DNA of 64,000 nucleotides, from NCBI RefSeq assembly GCF_007741495.1, contig NZ_CP036262.1, positions 4,154,001-4,218,000 of the forward strand, in the 5' to 3' direction. This document shows positions 18,455 to 30,818 of the stretch, piece by piece. The stretch comes from Roseimaritima multifibrata (lineage in GTDB: Bacteria > Planctomycetota > Planctomycetia > Pirellulales > Pirellulaceae). Each line of letters opens with the position of its first letter. The stretch's first letter is position 1. The position numbers were made by a program, and so were the translations under genes. The notes under the pieces were generated by a model, which ran no database searches, was not told the origin of the DNA, and was given only the letters and a program-made list of their open reading frames with translations.

Positions 18455-18795
18455 TTTCGTCTTCTTTCTCTTCGTGCATCGCTTTGTCCTCTTTGGAAAC
18501 CCACATCCAAGCATTGAAACAACCGATCAGCAAACCCGCCACCAACAGCATTAACGTCCACGACTGAGCGCGAGGAAAACGATGGTCCAACCACATTCCG
18601 ATGCCCGTTCCCACAAGCGTCGGGACGACGACCGACCAACCGACTAACCCCATCATTCCCAGCCCAAACCAAAGGTCCGTCCCGCGATGCCGCATTGCCT
18701 TGATTTTTCGGTTCGCTTTAGTCTCCACTTGGTTTGCGAATCTGGATGAATTTTCTGCTTGATTCAAATCATGCTTTCGATTGTTTTCCGAGTTT

Positions 18796-18803
<8 letters not shown>
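18447..18803 (-). CDS. atpQ: N-ATPase accessory membrane subunit AtpQ (AtpI-like)
   Basis: 118 residues from the ATG at 18803, which overlaps the end of atpC (stop at 18796-18798). An upstream in-frame start at 18881 would lie well inside atpC and is unlikely. After a polar N-terminus of about 50 residues there are two membrane helices separated by GIGMWLDHRFPRAQSW, typical of AtpI/AtpQ proteins (pattern G..G..LD). The tail is strongly acidic (KAMHEEKEDENE). AtpQ is one of the two marker genes of N-ATPase operons. It may chaperone ring assembly or carry divalent cations, but this is not settled for the family. Confidence 0.82.
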
Positions 18804-21202
<2,399 letters not shown>

Positions 21203-21595
21203 ATGTCCGTCGAGTTACGAGAAGAATTGAATGGGAGAATCATCGTTTTGACGTTAGGGGGCAAACTTGTCAAAGAGGACTACGCACAATTCACTCCCGA
21301 TTTGGAGCGTGCGGTGAAGGTACATGGCAAAATTCGCCTTCTGGTCGAACTTCGTGGTTTCCATGGCTGGACACTTGGTGCCGTGTGGGAAGATTTCAAG
21401 TTCGACGTGCATCACTATTCACACATCGAACGGCTTGCCTTGGTAGGCGAGAAAAAATGGGAGGCGGGAATGGCTACATTTTGCAAGCCTTTCACCACAG
21501 CAAATGTTCGATACTTTGAACAAAGCAAGTCGGATGAGGCATCGCTTTGGATACACGAGGATTTCGTCCCGGCCAACCAGCCGGCGTGTTCCTAA
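21203..21595 (+). CDS. SpoIIAA-like (STAS/SEC14-fold) protein
   Basis: 130 residues from the ATG at 21203, which has GGAG nine bases upstream; an in-frame ATG at 21179 lacks this. It matches the SpoIIAA-like family (DUF3478) with blocks such as GGKLVKEDYAQF, RLLVELRGFHGWTLGAVWEDFKFD, RLALVGEKKWEAGMATFCKPFTTANVRYF. These small soluble proteins have a STAS-like fold, and their function is poorly known (lipid or nucleotide binding and stress regulation are suggested). It precedes a P1B-type ATPase in the same direction and is divergent from the N-ATPase operon. I infer a link to membrane or ion stress, without direct proof. Confidence 0.85.
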   Translation: MSVELREELNGRIIVLTLGGKLVKEDYAQFTPDLERAVKVHGKIRLLVELRGFHGWTLGAVWEDFKFDVHHYSHIERLALVGEKKWEAGMATFCKPFTTANVRYFEQSKSDEASLWIHEDFVPANQPACS

Positions 21596-21722
21596 CGCCG
21601 CTTTCATGGCATGGCGCTGATTCCGAGATTCCAACAACTTGGTTTTGGTTCAACACTTAAAAGATGAAGCCGCAAAGGTTGTCGAAGAAAACATTCGTGA
21701 AGATCACCAAGGATGCAGCAAA

Positions 21723-23648
21723 GTGAACACCGCGACCAACCAAACGAACAACGCCGCCTCACAGCAAATTGCTTCGCCAAAATCATTTTCCGAACAAGCC
21801 ATGAAATGGTGGGCCCGAAAGTCGCTCGTAATCGCGGCGCTCGCCATCGCTGGAATCGTCGTGCACCTGCTATTGCGATTCGCTGCCCAAACCTCACTTT
21901 TCATCAGTGACCTTCCGTTGCTGGTAGTGCTGGTTATCGGCGGGCTTCCCATGCTGTTCGACCTGCTGAAGAAGCTGCTTCAACGGGAATTCGGTTCCGA
22001 TCTGCTGGGCGGAATTTCGATCATCACCTCCGTCCTCCTGGGCGAATACCTGGCCGGTTCGATCATCGTGTTGATGCTTTCCGGTGGCGAGGCGTTGGAG
22101 TCCTATGCACTTCGCAGTGCTTCATCAGTGCTGGCGGCCCTTGCCAAGCGGATGCCATCGGTGGCTCATCGAAAACAGGAAAGCGAGATCGAGGAAGTTG
22201 ATCTACAGGACGTCGCCGTAAATGATACGTTGATCATCTTTCCGCACGAGATTTGCCCAGTCGATGGCGAGGTGGTCGAAGGTCGTGGCGTCATGGATGA
22301 ATCCTACCTCACGGGCGAGCCTTTCCAGATCACCAAGACAAAGGGCTCAGCGGTCATCTCGGGTGCGATTAATGGCGAATCGGCTCTGACCATCCGGGCG
22401 ACAAAACTGGCGGCGGATTCACGTTACGCCAAAATCATGGAAGTGATGCGTGAATCGGAATCGAAACGCCCGCGACTGCAGCGGCTGGGCGATCAGTTGG
22501 GCGCACTCTATACGCCCGTTGCGTTGATTATTGCGAGTGCTGCCTGGGCGATCAGTGGCGAAACGATTCGTTTTCTATCAGTGCTGGTGATCGCGACCCC
22601 CTGTCCGCTACTGATCGGCATTCCCGTCGCCATCATCGGTTCTATCTCTTTGTGCGCTCGCCGCGCCATCATCATCCGAAGTCCTGTCGTGCTGGAACAG
22701 ATCGCAACCTGTCGCACCGCGATCTTCGACAAAACCGGCACCCTGACGTATGGCGAGCCAACCTTAACCGATCAGGTGATTGCCAAAGGATTTGAACAGC
22801 GAGAAGTTTTAGCGTTGGTCGCCAGCCTAGAACGCTATTCGAAACATCCGTTGGCGAACGCTGTCGTGGCCGCCGCGGACAAAGCGGGAATTGCTTTACC
22901 CGAAGCGACGGACGTCAGCGAACAACCGGGGAAAGGATTACTGGGAACCGTTGCCGGGCATTCGTTGCAAATCACTAGTCGCAACAAACTTGCCGAGCAG
23001 AACGTCCCCGGAGCGGACCAGATCCCTCCGATCGCCGGAGGTTTGGAGTGTGTGGTCGAGATCGATAATCGATACGCTGCGGTGTTGCGGTTCCGTGATG
23101 CCCCCCGTTCCGACAGTCGGTCGTTCGTTAAACACCTTGGCCCCAATCATCATTTCAATCGTATCATGATTCTTTCGGGGGACCGTGAATCGGAGGTTCG
23201 CTACTTAGCCGAGAAAGTTGGGATCAGCGAAATTTTTGCAGAACAAAGTCCTGAAGATAAATTAGCCATCGTTCGCAAAGAGACGGCCTTGGCGAACACG
23301 CTGTACGTGGGAGACGGCATCAATGACGCGCCCGCCATGATGGCGGCGACGGTCGGGATGGCCATCGGGCAAAACAGTGATGTCACCGCCGAAGCCGCTG
23401 GCGTTGTGATCATGGACAACTCACTGACAAAAGTCGACGAGTTCATGCACATCAGCCGCCGAATGCGAACGATCGCACTTCAGAGTGCCGTCGGTGGAAT
23501 GACGCTCAGCCTAATCGGAATGAGTTTTGCCGCTTTCGGATACCTGACGCCGGTTGCCGGTGCGATCCTTCAAGAGGTTATCGACGTCGTCGCTGTATTA
23601 AACGCCTTGCGAGCCGCCTTTCCGCCCAAAGTGATGCATGACCTGTAG
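21723..23648 (+). CDS. P1B-type heavy-metal transporting ATPase, TPC type
   Basis: 641 residues from the GTG at 21723, which has AAGGA upstream; the frame is open further to a TTG at 21639, so the exact N-terminus is uncertain. Four N-terminal membrane helices come first, then the actuator domain ([10 protein letters not shown]). The intramembrane metal motif T292-P293-C294 in [15 protein letters not shown] follows. The phosphorylated Asp is D336 in DKTGTLT. The P1B marker is SKHPLANAV, the hinge [11 protein letters not shown]. The C-terminal pair of helices contains [15 protein letters not shown]. No N-terminal HMA or Cys/His-rich metal-binding domain is present. The TPC motif, rather than CPC, leaves the metal unassigned. 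It follows the SpoIIAA-like gene by about 130 bases and is probably co-transcribed with it. Confidence 0.9.
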   Translation: MNTATNQTNNAASQQIASPKSFSEQAMKWWARKSLVIAALAIAGIVVHLLLRFAAQTSLFISDLPLLVVLVIGGLPMLFDLLKKLLQREFGSDLLGGISIITSVLLGEYLAGSIIVLMLSGGEALESYALRSASSVLAALAKRMPSVAHRKQESEIEEVDLQDVAVNDTLIIFPHEICPVDGEVVEGRGVMDESYLTGEPFQITKTKGSAVISGAINGESALTIRATKLAADSRYAKIMEVMRESESKRPRLQRLGDQLGALYTPVALIIASAAWAISGETIRFLSVLVIATPCPLLIGIPVAIIGSISLCARRAIIIRSPVVLEQIATCRTAIFDKTGTLTYGEPTLTDQVIAKGFEQREVLALVASLERYSKHPLANAVVAAADKAGIALPEATDVSEQPGKGLLGTVAGHSLQITSRNKLAEQNVPGADQIPPIAGGLECVVEIDNRYAAVLRFRDAPRSDSRSFVKHLGPNHHFNRIMILSGDRESEVRYLAEKVGISEIFAEQSPEDKLAIVRKETALANTLYVGDGINDAPAMMAATVGMAIGQNSDVTAEAAGVVIMDNSLTKVDEFMHISRRMRTIALQSAVGGMTLSLIGMSFAAFGYLTPVAGAILQEVIDVVAVLNALRAAFPPKVMHDL

Positions 23649-23672
23649 CGGTCAAGCATGATTCAAACGGTT

Positions 23673-23717
23673 CGTTGCGTTGATCGCAACGTAGGCAAGC
23701 GTGGCAGCAACGCTTGC
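23673..23717 (+). terminator. Tandem stem-loops after the metal ATPase gene
   Basis: Two hairpins in a row, 25 bases after the stop. The first is CGTTGCG (23673-23679) with CGCAACG (23685-23691), loop TTGAT. The second is GCAAGCGT (23695-23702) with ACGCTTGC (23710-23717), loop of seven. There is no clear T tract, so they may act as transcript-end stabilisers. They lie between convergent genes. Confidence 0.5.
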
Positions 23718-23822
23718 TCTTAGGACACTCCCTTTAGGATTTGATGCGACGCGGCCGATCGTACTGCATCACCGGCGACCATGCGACGAAATACAACCGG
23801 CGTCCCCGCTCCTGAATGTTGG

Positions 23823-24596
23823 TTAGCTTTGCCGCGTTTGCTCTCCCACATTCCGTCCGTTGCGAGGATCAAATTGCTGAGGTTGGTCCTGCTGCCCGTT
23901 TTCTGACGGACGTTCCCTTGCACCACCGCGTCGTGGTCGTCGATGCAACTGCTCCCGATCCATTTGTCTCATTTGAGTCGGCGTCGGCGCGTCTTCTGAA
24001 ACAAATTCAACGATCTGCTCCACTTCGTCGTTAGTTGGGGGCGTCGGTTGATATCGTGCCATGTGGCGTCCCTGGCGATCACGTCGCACGCTGACGCCCG
24101 GCTGCTGCTCGATCGCGGGTGCATCCGCCTGGGAAACCATTTCCCAACGTGGACCGAAGTGATAGACGGCGTAATACAACATCTTGGCCTGCGTGTCGTC
24201 GACACCCCCGCTCCGACATGCTTCATAAAACATCTGGTGAACGCTTTCCCAACTCTCGGTCATCTCGTGACAATAGACATCGTGAACGACCGAAGCGTTT
24301 CGATATTTGCCTTCAAACGGCCCGCCAATCACAGACCAAAATACTGAGGGAATCGATGCGCCATCGACGATCGCCCCCGCTGGTGCGTTCCATCGTTTGT
24401 TGGCGGAATCAATGAAACTGATCGGCTGCTGAAGGATCATTTCTCGACCGTCGTCTCCCCACTGCGCGACCACACTCCCTTCGAACTGACCGAGCCCCGT
24501 GCTGGTGACAGGCGGAGTCGAATCCGGATTACAACCAGGAACCGAAAGGCTGGCGAGTAATAAAATCGTCACCTGAAAGATTGCAAAACGATACAT
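23823..24596 (-). CDS. DUF1353-family lipoprotein
   Basis: 257 residues. The N-terminus (FQVTILLLASLSVPGC) is a lipoprotein signal with the lipidated Cys at 22. The core at about 35-155 matches DUF1353: a strand-rich start, then PAGAIVDGASIPSVFWSVIGGPFEGKYRNASVVHD, then YCHEMTESWESVHQMFYEACR and AKMLYYAVYHFGPRW. DUF1353 proteins are best known from phage and Gram-negative genomes and have no established activity; the conserved D/H/Y/E residues hint at a metal- or substrate-binding pocket. The last 70 residues are low-complexity, rich in Gln, Arg, Pro and Asn. It is convergent with the metal ATPase gene. Envelope location is well supported, function unknown. Confidence 0.8.
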   Translation of the reverse strand: MYRFAIFQVTILLLASLSVPGCNPDSTPPVTSTGLGQFEGSVVAQWGDDGREMILQQPISFIDSANKRWNAPAGAIVDGASIPSVFWSVIGGPFEGKYRNASVVHDVYCHEMTESWESVHQMFYEACRSGGVDDTQAKMLYYAVYHFGPRWEMVSQADAPAIEQQPGVSVRRDRQGRHMARYQPTPPTNDEVEQIVEFVSEDAPTPTQMRQMDREQLHRRPRRGGARERPSENGQQDQPQQFDPRNGRNVGEQTRQS

Positions 24597-25646
24597 CCTT
24601 GTCCTCGTTGTTTCAGCGGTTTAAAGAAATTTCAATACTGAGTAATGTTCGCAAAGTTTCCGCGTCCACCACCCGAACCGACACGTACACCAACCATCCG
24701 TTGACGACTTACACGACGGCTTGGCAATCGTGCGGTCGTTCCCAGGGAAAACCATTTGGTCGTCAGGAAAACAAGTTGCAACCAAATCTGGAAACCGTCA
24801 CGAAAAAATAAAAAAAACGAATCACCGCTCAAACGATGACGATCCCGAATAAAGCTCCGACTACGACAGCGATGCATTTCCATAAACCTGTCATTGCCTC
24901 AGGACGTGCGATATATAAGTTGACGGTTTGACAGCAGCTGGCACCTGCCCAGACATCCAAGCGCCACGTCCCCTCGTCGGTTTACCCGACAGGAACGCAA
25001 GATTTGAAATTAGAGGTGGTTGCCCCCACGGTTTTCGCATCCCGTTCGGATTGCCGCTTTCAGCGGCAATCCGAACGGGATGCGTTTTCCTAGAGCCATG
25101 CGAACTAATTTCAAATCTTGGCTTCATGCCAGGCAAGCTGGCATGGGGCCTTTTCTCCCTGCCACACTCACTACTTATTTATCGCACAACCTCAGGCAAT
25201 AACAATCAAAGGATGGGCTAAGTGCGATACCGCTTCGAAAATTCCATCTTCAAAAAACAATTGCAAGGTTCACCGTATCATCTGCACATGCCCACGGTTG
25301 CTAGCATCTCGGCCGCCGTTTTCTGCGTGATATGGATGGGGATTCTTTTCAGATGCCCCCTCGGATCCCCGCAGGGCGATGCTACCATCCCGCTGATTTC
25401 CAGGGCCATCCCAATTGATTTTTGCCCTGGAAAGCTCTTCCGGCTGCCGCCAAGAATTGACTCGTCAAATGCGAGAGACGACACTAGGACGGGTCCCCCG
25501 CTCGGTTCATTGCCGCAATGGTCCGACCATGCGAACCTGCCGACCGTCGCCCCTTGTTTTCAATCGCTGCATGTATCCGTGGTCGACCAGGGTTACGATG
25601 GTGCAACAGCCGACGTAATGCCTAAGCGATACCTACCATCCAAAGA
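24597..25646. other. Intergenic region with a MITE-like element
   Basis: About 1 kb without a supported gene, between the start of the DUF1353 lipoprotein and the second sulfatase. It contains MITE-like copy B (24893-25200). A 146-codon open frame at 25222-25662 overlaps the sulfatase start, has a mixed composition and resembles no family I know, so it is not called. Confidence 0.45.
24893..25200. mobile_element. MITE-like element, copy B (308 bp)
   Basis: The ends read ATTGCCTCAGGACGTGCGAT (left) and, on the other strand, ATTGCCTGAGGTTGTGCGAT (right), an imperfect terminal inverted repeat continuing as ATAAG. Two inner inverted arms contain AAGATTTGAAATTAG. The centre is a long hairpin (about 25038-25083): GCATCCCGTTCGGATTGCCG and its complement around a CTTTCAG-like loop. 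The right 95 bases match the left end of copy A, including GGCAGGGAGAAAAGGCCCC. No coding capacity, so any movement would need a transposase supplied elsewhere. Confidence 0.65.
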
Positions 25647-27194
25647 ATGGACTTCAACATGATTCAGTCTTCCGCAAAGTCGAAGGGTTCCTTGCAATGG
25701 CTCCGTTCCCTCGGTTCGGAATCGTGTCCAATGCGACGAAGAATTGTGCCCTTGATCCTTTCGGCGGTTGCAGCGTTCACTGTTTTGGGCGATCAGCGGA
25801 CACCTTTACTGGCCGAATCAAACGGGCATCCCAACATCGTCGTGATTCTCGTTGACGATCTAGGATACGGCGACCCCGGTTGCTTTAACAAAGACTCAAA
25901 GATCCCGACTCCCAACATCGATTCGCTTGCCAATGCAGGGATGAAATTTACCGATGCGCACGCTCCCGGCCCTCTTTGCCATATGTCGCGATACGGGCTT
26001 CTCACCGGTCGATATCCGTTCCGAACCGACGTCAGCCGTTGGCCGACCGAACCGCTTATTGGTCCCGAGCAGTGGACGATTGCGACGGTCGCGAAGCAGG
26101 CGGGATACGAAACTGCGATGGTCGGCAAATGGCATGTTGGATTCAAAGAACGAGGTTATGAAAAACCGCTTGCCGGCGGGCCCGTAGACCACGGCTTTGA
26201 CCGCTATTTTGGCATCCGTGCTTCGACCGATATTCCGCCGTACTTTTACATTCGCGACGATCACGCTGTCATGCCACCGACCGAAACAATTGCCGCGAAC
26301 AACAGCCCCGGATGGTCGCCCATTCAAGGAGCATTTTGGCGAGCTGGCAAGATCGCGCCCGACCTTCAACTGGACGGAGTCCTCAAGCGATTCACCGACG
26401 AAGCAATCGACGTAGTCGAGTCACACGTTCAAGGCGAATCAGCGGCCAAACCGTTGATGCTCTACCTGGCCTATCCGGCTCCCCATTCCCCATGGTTACC
26501 GTCCGATGAATTTGTCGGGAAGAGCGGGGCAGGGATGTATGGCGATTTCCTGATGATGGTGGATGCGGAAATCGGACGGATCACCCAATCATTGGAGAAC
26601 CACAAACTTGCTGACGACACGCTGCTGATCTTTACCTCCGACAATGGGCCGTGTTGGTATGACAAGGACGTCGCGAAATACAACCATGACTCATCGGGGG
26701 GACTTCGGGGCATGAAAGGCGACGCTTGGGAGGGGGGCCATCGGATGCCGTTTATTGTCCGCTGGCCAGGAAAAGTCGCCAAGGGAACATCGAACGACCA
26801 ATTGATCTGTTTCACCGATTTCCTTGCAACCTTCGCCGCAATGTTAGACGTAACGCTTCCTGAAGATGCGGGTCCCGACAGCATTAGCTTTCTGCCGACA
26901 CTTACGGGCGATACGCCTCAGCACCCTCTTCGCCAACAGTTTGTTCTACAACCTGGAAGCGGCCCCTCCATGCTGACCATTCGAGACCAGAATTGGAAAC
27001 TGATTACAGGACTGGGTTCCGGTGGCTTTTCCAAGCCTTCCAGACGAAAACCGACCGGAGACGGAATCACCGGTCAGCTTTACGATTTGAAGTCCGATCC
27101 AGGGGAAACAAAAAATCTATTTAAAGAACATCCCGAAAAGGTAGCAGACCTGCAGGAAAAATTGAATCAAGCGAGGGCCGGCTCAAAACCGTAA
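25647..27194 (+). CDS. Sulfatase, arylsulfatase A-like, with atypical CHMSR active-site motif
   Basis: 515 residues. A signal-peptide-like segment, MRRRIVPLILSAVAAFTVLG, starts at residue 29, so translation may really begin at 25731; neither start has a clear ribosome-binding site. The fold blocks are those of type I sulfatases: HPNIVVILVDDLGYGDPGCF (metal Asp pair), TPNIDSLANAGMKFTDAHAPG, GKWHVG, LLIFTSDNGPCW, GGHRMPFIVRWPG. The residue converted to formylglycine should be C111, but the motif reads C-H-M-S-R (111-115) followed by YGLLTGRY, with Met in place of the usual Pro or Ala. Whether formylglycine-generating enzyme accepts it is open. The rest is full length and intact. The substrate is unknown. 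It stands apart from the first sulfatase at 11603. Confidence 0.9.
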   Translation: MDFNMIQSSAKSKGSLQWLRSLGSESCPMRRRIVPLILSAVAAFTVLGDQRTPLLAESNGHPNIVVILVDDLGYGDPGCFNKDSKIPTPNIDSLANAGMKFTDAHAPGPLCHMSRYGLLTGRYPFRTDVSRWPTEPLIGPEQWTIATVAKQAGYETAMVGKWHVGFKERGYEKPLAGGPVDHGFDRYFGIRASTDIPPYFYIRDDHAVMPPTETIAANNSPGWSPIQGAFWRAGKIAPDLQLDGVLKRFTDEAIDVVESHVQGESAAKPLMLYLAYPAPHSPWLPSDEFVGKSGAGMYGDFLMMVDAEIGRITQSLENHKLADDTLLIFTSDNGPCWYDKDVAKYNHDSSGGLRGMKGDAWEGGHRMPFIVRWPGKVAKGTSNDQLICFTDFLATFAAMLDVTLPEDAGPDSISFLPTLTGDTPQHPLRQQFVLQPGSGPSMLTIRDQNWKLITGLGSGGFSKPSRRKPTGDGITGQLYDLKSDPGETKNLFKEHPEKVADLQEKLNQARAGSKP

Positions 27195-27501
27195 ACATCC
27201 CAAAACAACAAATCCTCACAGCAGCGTGTTGTCGGGTATGCCTAAGCGTTACCGTTAAACGGGCCTAGACGCGTTTCGCAGCCGCCATAGAAAATCGAAC
27301 GAAAGTTTCGTCACCCGTCGGGCATCCAAGGGAGCGCAATGGTTTGGCCGAGCGTTGATTGGCTCACGCGTTGTTTTGACGAGGCTTGATTTGCGAGCGG
27401 CAAGGCAAGTGCCGCCGTTTTGTCCTTGGCAAACTGCCACGCCGTGTTGCCAACCGAAACACTCCCTTTGATGAATCGAATCGGCCAACTCGAATCGCTA
27501 A
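27195..27501. other. Intergenic region, no feature recognised
   Basis: 307 bases between the sulfatase and rhodanese genes. No hairpin with a T tract was found. A leftward open frame (27311-27526) reads like ordinary protein sequence but overlaps the rhodanese start and has no start signal; it may be a decayed remnant. Confidence 0.3.
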
Positions 27502-28011
27502 ATGCAAATGTCTCGTTCAAACCCAATCCGAATCAAGCAGTGGATCAGTCGGTTCATTGTGGGCGCATGCGATCGAGGATTTGCCATCTACGATCGCATT
27601 CATACCCTCTTGAAACATCCGTCGATCGAATCGGTCAGCACGGCGGAACTCCGCGCTAGTCAGTTAGACGGCGGTAAAGATTCCTACGTATTGGTTGACG
27701 TTCGCAGCGAAAACGAACAAGCAATTTCTCGGATTCCCGGTGCCATCACGGCGAAAGATTACGAAACCAATCGCCAATCATTCAGCGGAAGAACCATCGT
27801 CCCTTACTGCACCGTCGGGGGGCGCAGTTACTTGTATGCTCGCCACCTTGCTTCGCTTGGGATTCCAACCAAAAACTACCGGGAGAGCATTCTCGGTTGG
27901 TGCAAAGCGGGCTACGTGCTTGAATCTCCGACAGGTTTCCCGACTCGCAACGTTCACCCTTATTGGCGAATCTTTGACATCCCAGCGGATTACGAAATCA
28001 GCAAGAAGTAG
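27502..28011 (+). CDS. Rhodanese-domain protein
   Basis: 169 residues. The rhodanese domain covers about 45-140: VSTAELRASQLDGGKDSYVLVDVRSENEQAISRIPGAI is the first conserved half, and the active-site loop is C103-T-V-G-G-R-S, a six-residue loop typical of sulfurtransferases. The preceding 45 residues contain amphipathic helix segments, with no clear signal peptide. The catalytic Cys is present, so sulfur or selenium transfer is possible, but the acceptor is unknown. It converges with the Old Yellow Enzyme gene, the two stops being only about 4 bases apart. Confidence 0.82.
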   Translation: MQMSRSNPIRIKQWISRFIVGACDRGFAIYDRIHTLLKHPSIESVSTAELRASQLDGGKDSYVLVDVRSENEQAISRIPGAITAKDYETNRQSFSGRTIVPYCTVGGRSYLYARHLASLGIPTKNYRESILGWCKAGYVLESPTGFPTRNVHPYWRIFDIPADYEISKK

Positions 28012-28014
28012 TGA

Positions 28015-29094
28015 TTACTCCACAGCCCGTGCATACTGAAGCGGCAGTAGATCCTTGGCGGCCTCGGCCTTCAATTCCTTCGCAGCATGAAACGGCCAAT
28101 AGGGATCACGCAATAGTTCGCGTCCGAGGCTGACCACATCGACTTGCCCCGACGCGACCGCTTGTTCCGCTTGAATCGGCTCTGAAATCATCCAGCTTGT
28201 GGTTGTGGGAAGATCGGCCTCTTCACGGATCCGTTTGGCAATGGGCAGCATCATCCCCGGTCCCCAAGGGACCGAATCGATATCGGGGGTTACGAAACCA
28301 TGGCTGACATCCAACATATCCAGGCCTCCCGCCTTCAGTCGCTGCACCAATTCGATTGACTCCTCAATGGTCACGCCCCCTTCCACCCAATCGGTGACCG
28401 ACAGACGTACCGTTAGCGGCAGTCGCTCCGGCCAGACTTCACGAACCGCTGCGAAGGTCTCGGTAAGAAACCGGATACGATTCTCAAAACTTCCGCCGTA
28501 CTGATCGGTCCGCTGATTGGACAAAGGCGAATAGAACTCATGGGCCAAATACCCATGCGCAAAATGCAACTGAAGCACTTGGAATCCAGCTTCCAGAGCC
28601 CTTTTTGCGGCGTCAACGAAATCATTCTGCAGATGCTGAATCTGATCGACAAGCAACGCCTTGGGAACCTTAGGGATGTTGTTGCCAAACGCGATCGCCG
28701 AAGGGGCTACGGTCTCCCAGCCCCCTTGGTCTGAATCAAGCGAATCGTCACCTTCCCAGGGTTTTCGGCAACTAGCTTTGCGGCCCGCATGCGCCAATTG
28801 AATCCCAGCAACCGCCCCATGCTCTCCCATGAATCGGGTGATTTTGGAAAGTGTTTGGATATGTTTGTCTTCCCAAAAACCACTATCGGCGGGACTGATC
28901 CGTCCTTCGGGTGAAACAGCAGTCGCTTCCACCATCACTAAACCAGCCCCACCAACCGCACGCGATCCAAGATGGACCAGATGCCAATCATTCAGCAAGC
29001 CATCCTCGGACGCATACTGGCACATTGGCGACACGGCGATTCGGTTTCGCAAAGTCACATCTTTGATGGTTAAGGGCTGAAACAATCGGCTCAT
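28015..29094 (-). CDS. NADH:flavin oxidoreductase, Old Yellow Enzyme family (YqjM-like)
   Basis: 359 residues from the MSRLFQPL start at 29094; an in-frame ATG at 29112 adds six residues. It is an FMN-binding TIM barrel. The thermophilic-like/YqjM subgroup is shown by the redox-sensing Cys25 in RIAVSPMCQY, GIQLAHAGRKAS (FMN contact) and the substrate-binding His pair in LHFAHGYLAHEFYSPL. NQRTDQYGGSFENRIRF is the conserved downstream block, and the phosphate site is SLGRELLRDPYW. It should reduce activated alkenes such as enones with NAD(P)H. The natural substrate is unknown. No signal peptide, so it is cytoplasmic. Confidence 0.92.
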   Translation of the reverse strand: MSRLFQPLTIKDVTLRNRIAVSPMCQYASEDGLLNDWHLVHLGSRAVGGAGLVMVEATAVSPEGRISPADSGFWEDKHIQTLSKITRFMGEHGAVAGIQLAHAGRKASCRKPWEGDDSLDSDQGGWETVAPSAIAFGNNIPKVPKALLVDQIQHLQNDFVDAAKRALEAGFQVLQLHFAHGYLAHEFYSPLSNQRTDQYGGSFENRIRFLTETFAAVREVWPERLPLTVRLSVTDWVEGGVTIEESIELVQRLKAGGLDMLDVSHGFVTPDIDSVPWGPGMMLPIAKRIREEADLPTTTSWMISEPIQAEQAVASGQVDVVSLGRELLRDPYWPFHAAKELKAEAAKDLLPLQYARAVE

Positions 29095-29305
29095 AACAAA
29101 ATATCTCGACACGTTAAATTCTTAGAAAACAGAGGCAACCAAAATGGTTGACTCATTTATATGGGTAAGTGGCGTTCATTTCCGCACTCAGCGGTCCGTC
29201 CCCAATTCGCAATACAAAATCACATTAAACGGACCGCGTGAACGCCTTTTTTCGATTCCGCGGTCCCCAATTGCAACAGGAAAGCTTGCGGAAAGATTGG
29301 GACAC

Positions 29306-30526
29306 TCAATCGCTAGACTGTAGCCGCTTTTCAACCGCACTTCGTTCCAAAAACTTCCAGGCGAGATGGCCTTTCAGTTCGGGCACATGGACCGTATCCG
29401 AATTCGTTTCCTGCCACGAATCCTGAAAGGCTTGCGACCCCTGTACCGATCCCGTGCCCTGGTTATGAACGGCGTGCAACCGTACGCCGTTATCCGCTCG
29501 CAGGGCAAACTGTGTTCCGGAAAATAGATGATTATTTTGCAGCACAATCGACGGATCCGCCCCGTCGGTATCCTGGCCATTGCCGATGATCCGGACGGCG
29601 GGGTTTGCCTTAGAAACAACATGGTTACCCTCGATCAGCAGATTACGGGGAACCGCCCCTTGATGCTCACGAGAATAGATTCCGCAACCACCCGTCGCGG
29701 CGATCCAGTTGTCTCGGATCACGGCATCGGCGGCGACCTGAATACCGTGATCCCCTGTGTTCCAGATCAGATTTCCGACAATCTGATTGCGATCCTGCCC
29801 CTGTGTGCCGTAAGTCATGATGCCTGGGTAATTCGTATCGTGAATGATGTTCCCTTCGACACGATTCCCACAGCCGCCATCCTTGATTTCAATCCCATCC
29901 CCTTGGCTGACGTTGGGCCCGTTCAGATGGTGAATGTAATTGTCTTTGATAAGAGCCTCCGAGAAGACGGCCTTTGCGTTGTTTGCCCCTAGATAAAACC
30001 CTTCACCATGCCCTGAAGTGTGATGGATATGGTTTCGCAGAAATCGCATTCGGCGGTACTCACTCCCTTCGTTGTTGCAGGTAACGGCGACTCCGCCGAT
30101 GTGATGAATATGCAAATCAAGCAAGCCAATCTCTACCGAACCGTGTCCCTCGGAACCGTTGCTGATTCGAATTCCAGCGGCACCGCCGGTAATTTCGATT
30201 CCGCGTAGGATCAAATGCTGGCAACCTTCCAGGTTCAAACTGTTTTGCTTTGCATCGGGGCGTTGCAGGATCACTCGTTGGCCGTCAGCAGCACGAATCA
30301 CAATCGGAAGGTCTGCTGTCCCTCGCAAACGAAGCACTAACCGCCGTGCATCGGAGTACACCCCGGCTTCCAAGATCACTTCATCCCCTGGCAGAAGATC
30401 CGTCCCACTCAGTTTCCCAAACCAATCGGACTGTGGAGTCAAGCGGACGGTCTCTGCAACGGTCGCCGTTGAGGCCAGCACCACAACAAGACTAAAAAGC
30501 CCCAATCGCGTCAGAAAACAACCCAT
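29306..30526 (-). CDS. Secreted right-handed parallel beta-helix protein
   Basis: 406 residues from the ATG at 30526; an in-frame ATG at 30562 adds 12 residues and would displace the signal peptide (CFLTRLGLFSLVVVLASTATVA). The mature part opens with LLPGDEVILEAGVYSD, the usual start of polysaccharide-lyase-like beta-helices. About ten coils of about 22-25 residues follow (LILRGIEITGGAAGIRIS, IKDNYIHHLNGPNVSQGDGIEIKDGG, NRVEGNIIHDTNYPGIMTYG, NQIVGNLIWNTGDHGIQV). The architecture is close to chondroitinase-B/alginate-lyase type proteins, but I cannot identify catalytic residues with confidence. A role in binding or cleaving acidic polysaccharides is plausible in this sulfatase-bearing region. 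Confidence 0.82.
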   Translation of the reverse strand: MGCFLTRLGLFSLVVVLASTATVAETVRLTPQSDWFGKLSGTDLLPGDEVILEAGVYSDARRLVLRLRGTADLPIVIRAADGQRVILQRPDAKQNSLNLEGCQHLILRGIEITGGAAGIRISNGSEGHGSVEIGLLDLHIHHIGGVAVTCNNEGSEYRRMRFLRNHIHHTSGHGEGFYLGANNAKAVFSEALIKDNYIHHLNGPNVSQGDGIEIKDGGCGNRVEGNIIHDTNYPGIMTYGTQGQDRNQIVGNLIWNTGDHGIQVAADAVIRDNWIAATGGCGIYSREHQGAVPRNLLIEGNHVVSKANPAVRIIGNGQDTDGADPSIVLQNNHLFSGTQFALRADNGVRLHAVHNQGTGSVQGSQAFQDSWQETNSDTVHVPELKGHLAWKFLERSAVEKRLQSSD

Positions 30527-30818
30527 CGTCGATCCCCAGTTACCAAAGACAGCAGACAGCAAAATGGAAGTCTGACAGATCCAGCCCCACAGTCAAATTC
30601 AAATGACTTCCCCAAAGGTCGGTGCTTGGTGATATGTCAGCCTTGAATTTTCGGTTGATGGGCCGAATTTGCACGGATACAATGGATTCGTCATTCGCCA
30701 GGCTGACCGCCGTGCTTTTTCCTGTCCACCATCGATCGCTGGACTTGCTTGTCTTATTCAATTCAATGCGTTGTCTAAGATAGGGTTCCTCTACCATCGG
30801 ATAGCGACGTCTTTTCCT

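Noticed and set aside
25222-25662. 146-codon frame before the second sulfatase
   Set aside because: It overlaps the sulfatase start, has no ribosome-binding site and resembles no family; likely chance.
27311-27526. Leftward 71-codon frame with protein-like composition
   Set aside because: It overlaps the rhodanese start and has no start signal; at most a decayed remnant.
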